The notes under the pieces were generated by a model. It was not told the origin of the DNA and ran no database searches. It worked only from the letters and a program-made list of their open reading frames with translations. Made by a program: the position numbers and the translations under genes. Shown piece by piece: positions 58,545-64,000 of a stretch of DNA of 64,000 nt; the stretch's first letter is position 1; the number at the start of each line of letters is the position of its first letter. The DNA lies in contig NZ_JAFBCQ010000001.1 of NCBI RefSeq assembly GCF_016907815.1, positions 620,001-684,000 on the forward strand, in the 5' to 3' direction. The DNA is from Microbacterium aurum (lineage in GTDB: Bacteria > Actinomycetota > Actinomycetes > Actinomycetales > Microbacteriaceae).

Positions 58545-60439
58545 CTCCGGACGACCTCACCCGCGCGTTTCCGTTCACGGTCCGCCCTCGACACCGCGAA
58601 ACCCTCGAGTCTTACTCACGCCGCAGTCTCGTAGCCAACGCTGAACCAGACACGCTGCGTCGCGAGCTCCAGAAGCTCGCACGGGACGCTGGCGCCAGCC
58701 CCGACTGGACCAGCATCCTCAGCGCGAAGACAGGGCGGGACCTCGGACGGCTCATACCTGTGGAGCCGCGGACACCCCATACGGACTGCGCACCGTGCGC
58801 GAACCTCGTCAAGGACCGGTGGGCTTGCGTGCTGTGCAGCCACGGCGAGCGGGTGCAGCAGCACCCGCACCTCGACGACTTCCTCTGCGAGCGGCACGAA
58901 CGGTGGACCGGACCCGCTACGACTCCGGACGCGCAGACCAGCGTCAGCCCGGACGCAGTCGCGGCCCACCGGCGGTTCCGCAGGCTCCACAGACGAGGAC
59001 GCATCGACATGCCGCTGCTGTGCGAGGTTCTGGACGCCCTCGTGCGCGACCTCCGCCGCGACACCCACGAAGTCTTCGCGACCGCCGTCGAGACGGTGGC
59101 GTGGGTATCCCGCACGGACACCATGCGCCGAGTCTTCGACCCAGTGCAGCCTTACGCCGACACTCACGCGTGGATGACCAGTGTCCTCGCGGAGATGACT
59201 GGTACCGCGGTTTCTGCGACCATTCGTGCCATCTGGCTTCGCTTGTGGCCGGCGCACATCGCGCTCCAGACCGCGTTGCGCGGGTACGGCGACTATCGCC
59301 CGGGCCACGTGCACGACTTCGCCCTCCCGGAGGGCATCGCCAGTTGGTACCCGCACACCGGTGAACTCCAGAGCGCTCGGGCTTACCTCGAGTGCGCTGG
59401 CCTCGACCGACTGACCGCGACTGAGGCTAGGGACGGCGAGCCGACCGTCGCGAAGCCGGTCGTCCAGCGCGCGTACTGCAGCAAAGGGCACCCCTACCTC
59501 GAGGTCCTGACCTCGAAGGAACGCGGTCAGACACCGTGCCCGACATGCACCCGAAGCCACGTCGTACCCGGTGTCAACGACCTGGCTAGCGTCGCGCCAG
59601 AAATCGCAGCGCACCTGCACCCCACCCTCAACGGCGAACTCCGAGCGGAAGACATCGCGGCCGCGAGCGGTCGCTCCGTGTGGTGGGTGTGTGACGTGTT
59701 CCATCCGTACAGAGCGACGCCTGCGAACCGAACGCTGAACGGCACTGAGTGCGCCGTGTGCTTGGGGCGCGTCATCCTCGTCGGCATCAACGACCTCCGC
59801 ACCACGCACCCCGATATCGCGGCCGACCTGCACCCCAGTAGCTGCAGCAGCAAGCGCGCTCACGAACTCACAGCGAACGACACCAAACCGCGCGCTTGGG
59901 TGTGCCCGGAAGGGCACGAGTACCGCGCGACCGTCCGTCAACGTGTAGACGGAAGGTCGTGCGCAGAATGCGACAAGCGACGCAATCGCACATCGGGGCG
60001 AAGCTTCGCCGATAGGTTCCCCGAGCTGGCGGCAACATGGCGGCCGGAACTCAACGAAGGTCGCGACCCTCGTGACTACACCGCGGGCTCAAGGTTGGAC
60101 GTCGTCTGGTGGTGCGAACAGGGACATTCGTTCCCAATGCGACTCGAAGCGCGTACCCGCGGATGCACCTGCCCCTACTGCGCGCGTCGCCGCATCCTGA
60201 AGAATTTCAACGACTTCCAGACGACGCATCCCGACCTGGTGTTCGACTGGCACCCATACCTGAACTGGAGGCAGCCGGACGAGGTCATGGCCGGGTCGGA
60301 CGTCAAGTACATGTGGCAATGCGCCCACGGGCACCTTACGAACCAGAGCATCCCGCGTCGCATCCTGTCCGGCGGGTGCAAGAGATGTCCATGGTCGGAA
60401 CGGGCCGGCAACCGCAAAGTGGTCCGGCTCGCCGCTTGA
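58541..60439 (+). CDS. tniQ: TniQ/TnsD-like target selector with tandem zinc-ribbon repeats
   Basis: A 632-aa protein, GTG start. The N-terminal TniQ domain opens with FPFTVRPRHRETLESYSRR and has zinc-finger Cys (CAPCANL, CVLCSHGE, CERH). From about residue 340 four tandem repeats of about 65 residues follow. Each has an ND(L/F)-x-TxHPD-like helix start, a Trp-x-C-x-x-GH centre and a C-x2-C end (GVNDLASVAPEI..CAVC; GINDLRTTHPDI..CAEC; SFADRFPELAA..CPYC; NFNDFQTTHPDL..CKRC). A half repeat (YCSKGHPYLEV..CPTC) precedes them. They match DUF4379-type probable zinc ribbons. Fused to TniQ they could read the tRNA-Gly attachment site; that is inference. Confidence 0.85.
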   Translation: MTPDDLTRAFPFTVRPRHRETLESYSRRSLVANAEPDTLRRELQKLARDAGASPDWTSILSAKTGRDLGRLIPVEPRTPHTDCAPCANLVKDRWACVLCSHGERVQQHPHLDDFLCERHERWTGPATTPDAQTSVSPDAVAAHRRFRRLHRRGRIDMPLLCEVLDALVRDLRRDTHEVFATAVETVAWVSRTDTMRRVFDPVQPYADTHAWMTSVLAEMTGTAVSATIRAIWLRLWPAHIALQTALRGYGDYRPGHVHDFALPEGIASWYPHTGELQSARAYLECAGLDRLTATEARDGEPTVAKPVVQRAYCSKGHPYLEVLTSKERGQTPCPTCTRSHVVPGVNDLASVAPEIAAHLHPTLNGELRAEDIAAASGRSVWWVCDVFHPYRATPANRTLNGTECAVCLGRVILVGINDLRTTHPDIAADLHPSSCSSKRAHELTANDTKPRAWVCPEGHEYRATVRQRVDGRSCAECDKRRNRTSGRSFADRFPELAATWRPELNEGRDPRDYTAGSRLDVVWWCEQGHSFPMRLEARTRGCTCPYCARRRILKNFNDFQTTHPDLVFDWHPYLNWRQPDEVMAGSDVKYMWQCAHGHLTNQSIPRRILSGGCKRCPWSERAGNRKVVRLAA

Positions 60440-60496
60440 ACCGGCGGGGAACGGGTCGCCCGACGGGCGCGTGCCCGAGGGGGTGTGCAGAACGGC

Positions 60497-60526
60497 GAGA
60501 GGGAGTGCAGTGATGCACTCCCTCTC
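60497..60526 (+). terminator. Rho-independent terminator after the tns operon
   Basis: A perfect 13-bp stem (60497-60509 with 60514-60526, GAGAGGGAGTGCA and complement) with a GTGA loop, 57 bp after the tniQ stop and inside the right end of the element. Confidence 0.75.
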
Positions 60527-60609
60527 GATTGTCGTTGAGGTGACATTGCTCTGAGTCGTCACGCAAGAGCATCAACCCTGATGCTGAGCAGTCCAACCTA
60601 AGGCCGGAA

Positions 60610-60635
60610 AGTCCAATCAGGCTCTGGAAACGACA
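60610..60635 (-). repeat. Tn7-like right terminal inverted repeat
   Basis: The complement starts TGTCGTTTCCAGAG and is identical over 26 bp to 16487-16512. A second TTGGACTG core follows internally near 60594. The 5 bp outside (60636-60640) read TCAGT and run into the CCA end of tRNA-Gly. Confidence 0.88.
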
Positions 60636-60639
60636 TCAG

Positions 60640-60713
60640 TGGAGGGGCTGACGGGAATCGAACCCGCGCTGTCTGCTTGGGAAGCAGAAGTTCTGCCATT
60701 GAACTACAGCCCC
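60640..60713 (-). tRNA. tRNA-Gly (anticodon CCC)
   Basis: Read on the minus strand, the sequence begins GGGGCTGTAGTTCAATGGC and ends with TCAGCCCC-T-CCA, so the 3' CCA is encoded. The anticodon stem TCTGC/GCAGA closes the loop TTCCCAA, giving anticodon CCC for glycine codon GGG. The T-arm (CGGGTTCGATTCCCG) is canonical. The gene is intact despite the transposon ending 4 bp from its 3' end. Confidence 0.95.
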
Positions 60714-60791
60714 GAGGCGACGCAGCCCCGGAGGGGGTTGCTCGCTTCCACGACACTACCAGGGCCACGGACAAGCGCGGGAAGATGGCAC

Positions 60792-61093
60792 ATGCGCATC
60801 ATCCACACCGTCGTGTTCCGCCTGCGTCACGACGAAGGGTCGCCGGCGGAAACGGCGTTCCTCTCCGACGCGACGCGAACCCTCTCGGCGATCCCGGCCG
60901 TCAACGATTTCGCTGTGCGCCGTCAGGTCAGCAGCAAGAGCGACGCGCGGTTCCCGTTCTCCATGACGTTCGACGACCAGGCATCCTACGACGCCTACAA
61001 CACGCACCCGATCACGTGCGCTTCGTCGAGACGCGCTGGGTGCCGGAGGTCGCCGCGTTCCAGGAGTACGACTTCGTCGACGTGACGGACTGA
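60792..61093 (+). pseudogene. Dabb-family (stress-responsive A/B barrel) protein, frameshifted
   Basis: From ATG 60792 the frame gives a Dabb domain: IIHTVVFRLRHDEGSPAETA, FPFSMTFDDQASYDAYNTHP. At about 61005-61010 a missing base (CACCCGATCAC where CACCCCGATCAC is expected) shifts the frame. The continuation DHVRFVETRWVPEVAAFQEY lies in the next frame and ends at 61093. Restoring one base gives a normal 100-aa protein. Recent mutation or sequence error are both possible. Confidence 0.75.
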
Positions 61094-61122
61094 CCCCACA
61101 CGGCGGCTGACGCCGGCCGCGG

Positions 61123-61365
61123 TCAGTGCGTCGGCGGACCCTGATAGCCGCCCGGAGCCTGCGGCGGCATCGGTGGGCGATAGCCCATCGGGGCGAACTG
61201 CTGGCCGGTCTCCTGCATCGCGAGCTTCACGCCGTTCTTCACCGCGGTCCGCATGATGAGGTAGCTCACCCACAGCATCAACGCGATGAGCCCGAGATAG
61301 ATGACGAGCATGAGGATGATGAAGCCGATGCCGAAACCGGCCGCCGCCCCGTAGTCAGGATTCAT
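61123..61365 (-). CDS. Small membrane protein
   Basis: An 80-aa protein: one long hydrophobic segment (GFIILMLVIYLGLIALMLWV, about 13-32, extending to about 42), then a basic amphipathic part and a Pro/Gly/Gln-rich tail (YRPPMPPQAPGGYQGPPTH). Common as an unnamed protein in Microbacteriaceae; no function can be given. Divergent from dcd. Confidence 0.6.
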   Translation of the reverse strand: MNPDYGAAAGFGIGFIILMLVIYLGLIALMLWVSYLIMRTAVKNGVKLAMQETGQQFAPMGYRPPMPPQAPGGYQGPPTH

Positions 61366-61394
61366 AGACAGAAACCTACAAGTACGCTGAACTC

Positions 61395-62000
61395 GTGCTG
61401 CTGAGCGACCGCGACATCCGCCTCGAGATCTCCCACGGACGGGTCGGCCTCGACCCCTGGGACCCGGCCATGGTCCAGCCCTCCAGCGTCGACGTGCGCC
61501 TGGATCGCTACTTCCGCCTCTTCGACAACCACAAGTACCCGTTCATCGACCCCGCCGAGGACCAGCCCGACCTCACCCACCTCATCCAGGTCGCCCCCGA
61601 CGAGGCCTTCGTCCTGCACCCGGGCGAGTTCGTGCTCGGCTCCACGTTCGAGCAGGTCACCCTGCCCGACGACATCGCGGCGCGCCTGGAGGGCAAGTCG
61701 TCCCTCGGCCGCCTCGGCCTGCTCACGCACTCCACCGCCGGCTTCATCGACCCCGGATTCTCCGGACACGTCACCCTCGAGCTCTCCAACGTCGCGACCC
61801 TGCCGATCAAGCTCTGGCCCGGCATGAAGATCGGCCAGCTCTGCTTCTTCCGGCTGTCCTCCGCGGCCGAGAACCCCTACGGCACCGGCCCGTACCTCAA
61901 CCGATATCACGGCCAGCGCGGGCCCACGGCATCCCGGTCCTTCCAGAACTTCCACCGCACCGATGTCGGGTCGACGGATGCCGGGGCCATCGGCGGCTGA
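61395..62000 (+). CDS. dcd: dCTP deaminase (bifunctional dCTP deaminase/dUTPase type)
   Basis: A 201-aa enzyme of pyrimidine nucleotide synthesis that converts dCTP towards dUMP. Motifs include [12 protein letters not shown] at the N-terminus, [18 protein letters not shown] (nucleotide and phosphate binding) and [19 protein letters not shown] with the catalytic Glu in LELSN. The [13 protein letters not shown] form matches the mycobacterial bifunctional enzyme. The GTG at 61395 starts the protein; a terminator follows. Confidence 0.95.
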   Translation: MLLSDRDIRLEISHGRVGLDPWDPAMVQPSSVDVRLDRYFRLFDNHKYPFIDPAEDQPDLTHLIQVAPDEAFVLHPGEFVLGSTFEQVTLPDDIAARLEGKSSLGRLGLLTHSTAGFIDPGFSGHVTLELSNVATLPIKLWPGMKIGQLCFFRLSSAAENPYGTGPYLNRYHGQRGPTASRSFQNFHRTDVGSTDAGAIGG

Positions 62001-62009
62001 CAGACGAAA

Positions 62010-62035
62010 GGCCGCCCTCCCGAAGGAGAGCGGCC
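62010..62035 (+). terminator. Terminator after dcd
   Basis: Stem GGCCGC plus CTCC pairing with GGAG plus GCGGCC, one mismatch, loop CGAA; 10 bp after the dcd stop. Confidence 0.7.
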
Positions 62036-62287
62036 CCGATCGGATGCCGCAGCTCACGCGTCGCGCGAGGCTGCGCCCCGGCTGAACCCCGCGTCGAAGC
62101 CGCGCTCGAACGCGCGATCCGCGTGACGGTGCGGCGCGTGACCGTGCCCACGGTGGCCGTGCTCGCAGTGACCGTGGCTGGCGCTCTCGCCGGGTCGAGG
62201 AGCCCAACGAGCGCGGCATCCGCCTGCCCTGGCAGCGCCGCCGCTGATTCGGGGGCGGGGCGCGGGCGGGGCGTCGCGGACCCCGCG
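62036..62287. other. Gap between dcd and the MFS gene
   Basis: Both strands remain open over much of this very GC-rich stretch. A minus-strand frame with a His-rich segment (HGHCEHGHRGHGHAPHRHAD) ending at about 62054 looks protein-like but has no recognisable start, so it is not called. Confidence 0.4.
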
Positions 62288-63802
62288 TCAGCTGCGGACG
62301 TGCGGCGGCAGCTTCACGAACAGCAGCAGGATGAGTCCGGCCAGCAGCACGACCCCGATCCCGAGCACGCCGTACACGATGCCCCCGAACCACGCGAGCG
62401 ACAGCGACCACGCCAGCGGCGACAGGAACGACGCGACGCGGCCGGTCGTGGCGTAGAGGCCGAAGATCTCGCCCTGCATGCTCGGCGGCGTCATGCGCGT
62501 GAGCATGCTCCGGCTGGCGGCCTGCGCCGGGCCCACGAACGCGCAGAGCAGCAGGCCGCAGATCCAGAACACGATGCTCCCGAGCTCCCGCAGCGCGAAC
62601 ACGACGAACGCCATCGCGACCAGGCCCGACAGCGCGATGACGATCAGCTTCCGGGCGCCGATCACGTCGTCGAGCCGCCCGGCCAAGATGGTGGAGATGC
62701 CCGCGACGAGGTTGGCGGCCAGGCCGAAGGCGATGACCTCCAGGAACGAGAAACCGAACCCCTGCGCCGCGAGCACCGCCCCGAAGGCGAACACGCCCGC
62801 GAGGCCGTCACGGTAGACGGCCGCGGCCAGCAGGAAGAAGAAGGTCGGCCGGTTCTCGCGGAACAGTGCCGCCAGGTTCTTGCCCAGCACGACGTACGAC
62901 CCCAGCAGGCCGACCTTCGTCGGGCCGCCGTACGAGGGCGATTCCGGCACGTTCCGCAGCAGCGGAATCGAGAACACGAGCGTCCACACCGCGCACACCA
63001 CGGCCACGAGCTTGTACGCGAGCGGATCGTCCTGGCCCAGCCCGAACAGGATGGGGATGCAGAGGATCAGCGCGACGACGCCGCCGATGTATCCCAGGCC
63101 CCACCCGAGACCCGACACCCGGCCGACGGTCTTCGGCGTCGACACCTCCGACAGCATGGCGTAGTAGCTGACGTTCCCGATCTCCGAGATGACGGCGCCG
63201 ACCGCGACGGCGAAGGCGCCGAACCAGAAGTAGCGCGGGTCGGCCTCGACGAAGAACAGCGCGAACTGCACCAGCGCGATCGCCACCGTCGCGCCGAGAA
63301 CCCACTTCTTCTTGCTCCCGCGCGCGTCGGCCTGCTGGCCGAGAACCGGAGCCAGCACCAGAATCAGGATGCCGGCGGCGAAGTTCGCCCAGCCCCACCA
63401 CTCCGACAGGTCCGTCAAGCCCTGGCAGTACGCCGTCGCGACGTTCTCCGACGCGTTGCAGTTGAGGTAGGAGCCATCGGGGAGAAGGCCGGAGTCGCGC
63501 ACAGCCGGGTCGAGGAACTGACGCGAGGTGAGATACAGCGCGATCCAGACGAACGTCAGGATGACCGTGTTGAACGGCTGCATCGCCCAGTCCCACATCG
63601 CCCACGAGATCACCTGGCGGCGGGGGATGTCGCGGTCGGCGACGGCATCCTGGAACATCTCGCCGATCGCGCCGAGCGCGCGGGCGTCAGCCGGCAGGGG
63701 AGGGACGGCGCCGGACGCGTCGAGCGCGTCCGGGGCGCCGGGGGTGCCGGACGACCCGGGGGCGTCCGGGGCGTTCGGCTCGGGCTGATCGGGCAGCGGC
63801 AT
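62288..63802 (-). CDS. MFS transporter, UMF1 family
   Basis: A 504-aa membrane protein from ATG 63802. A Pro/Ala/Asp-rich cytoplasmic N-terminus (about 1-50) precedes PRRQVISWAMWDWAMQPFNT, the signature of UMF1 (Atg22-like) transporters. About 12 hydrophobic helices follow, with the family motif RVSGLGWGLGYIGGVVALIL (about 225-244). The transported solute is not known; amino acid efflux is known for yeast Atg22. Confidence 0.85.
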   Translation of the reverse strand: MPLPDQPEPNAPDAPGSSGTPGAPDALDASGAVPPLPADARALGAIGEMFQDAVADRDIPRRQVISWAMWDWAMQPFNTVILTFVWIALYLTSRQFLDPAVRDSGLLPDGSYLNCNASENVATAYCQGLTDLSEWWGWANFAAGILILVLAPVLGQQADARGSKKKWVLGATVAIALVQFALFFVEADPRYFWFGAFAVAVGAVISEIGNVSYYAMLSEVSTPKTVGRVSGLGWGLGYIGGVVALILCIPILFGLGQDDPLAYKLVAVVCAVWTLVFSIPLLRNVPESPSYGGPTKVGLLGSYVVLGKNLAALFRENRPTFFFLLAAAVYRDGLAGVFAFGAVLAAQGFGFSFLEVIAFGLAANLVAGISTILAGRLDDVIGARKLIVIALSGLVAMAFVVFALRELGSIVFWICGLLLCAFVGPAQAASRSMLTRMTPPSMQGEIFGLYATTGRVASFLSPLAWSLSLAWFGGIVYGVLGIGVVLLAGLILLLFVKLPPHVRS

Positions 63803-63879
63803 GCTCGTCACGCTAGGGCTCCCGGGTGAACGGGCGGTGGCGCCACACCGCAGAGGGCTCGCGCGACTACCGTGGGGGA

Positions 63880-64000
63880 ATGACGTCTGCACGTGAACCC
63901 GAAACCACCGGCCCGGACGAGACGGCGTCCGCCGCAGGCGCCCCGGCATCCGTCCCCTCCTTCGCCGACCTGGGACTCGACGCCGCGGTGCTGAAAGCGC
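63880..64000 (+). CDS. DEAD/DEAH-box RNA helicase, N-terminal part
   Basis: ATG 63880 follows GGGGG. Forty residues are visible before the window ends: an Ala/Thr-rich leader, then FADLGLDAAVLKA, which matches the phenylalanine and Q-motif approach of DEAD-box helicases. The rest of the gene lies outside. Confidence 0.6.
   Translation, partial: MTSAREPETTGPDETASAAGAPASVPSFADLGLDAAVLKA

Noticed and set aside
62054..62287. His-rich minus-strand segment and a plus-strand VEEPNERGIRLPWQRRR end
   Set aside because: Both look protein-like locally, but neither has a start or a recognised family, and they overlap each other; left as a gap.
62123..63829. A 568-codon plus-strand open frame opposite the MFS gene
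   Set aside because: Arg/Glu/Asp-rich shadow of a clear 12-helix transporter; no domain and no start signal.

Overview
The window is high-GC actinobacterial DNA, most likely from the family Microbacteriaceae (Microbacterium-like). This rests on the GC-rich codon use, the many GTG and leaderless starts, the fused CopD-CtaG membrane protein, the rpmB-rpmG-rpsN operon of zinc-free ribosomal proteins, and a bifunctional-type dCTP deaminase. The genus is an inference; no 16S gene is present.

Backbone, left part (1-16486): a YraQ/TIGR03943 permease pair with a histidine-rich loop, an Ig-like secreted protein, 3-methyladenine DNA glycosylase, the ribosomal protein operon with a structured leader, HU, CopD-CtaG, a PIF1-like helicase, heme oxygenase with a DtxR-like box and a DUF2470 partner, a lipoprotein with a serine-hydrolase fold that has lost its catalytic residues, and an EamA exporter. 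Decayed, deletion-fused genes sit between them (TetR/UGT/FAD oxidase at 3.2-5.5 kb; GT2/membrane protein at 15.2-15.9 kb; a truncated GtrA-like gene at 16.1 kb).

Mobile part (16487-60635): I read this as one 44,149-bp Tn7-like transposon. It starts and ends with the same 26-bp inverted terminal repeat (5'-TGT...ACA-3'). A tnsA-tnsB-tnsC-tniQ operon lies at its right end, and the element abuts the 3' end of a tRNA-Gly(CCC) gene. No cas genes are present. The TniQ protein carries four tandem zinc-ribbon repeats, a plausible target-recognition module.

The cargo, left to right: (a) a sigma factor / regulator / ImmA-type protease operon followed by a ubiquitin-like conjugation operon (Ubl, E1-like, DUF6527), each preceded by the same two-box promoter-like motif; (b) a Panacea-type toxin-antitoxin candidate; (c) a frameshifted NrdR-like double ATP-cone gene and secreted or membrane proteins; (d) an IS21 element, with an IS110 element nested in it, that splits a small Cys-rich gene; (e) a two-gene GHKL ATPase / tandem phosphoribosyltransferase-like system of unknown function; (f) an iteron-like repeat array and a XRE-ImmA regulator with a double palindromic operator; (g) a GNAT enzyme, a XRE regulator, and a degenerate metallophosphoesterase / HAD operon; (h) an ECF sigma factor with a membrane partner and a secreted crystallin-like protein; (i) a PadR-controlled ABC transporter, adaptor, lipoprotein and small secreted protein cluster resembling bacteriocin export/immunity loci; (j) IS256 and a second IS21, both with clean target duplications, the latter splitting another small gene.

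Backbone, right part (60640-64000): tRNA-Gly(CCC), a frameshifted Dabb-barrel gene, a small membrane protein, dCTP deaminase, a UMF1-family MFS transporter and the start of a DEAD-box helicase.

The best candidates for undescribed biology are the sigma/ImmA/Ubl operon pair with its shared promoter, the GHKL-PRTase pair, and the TniQ zinc-ribbon fusion that may select tRNA-Gly.
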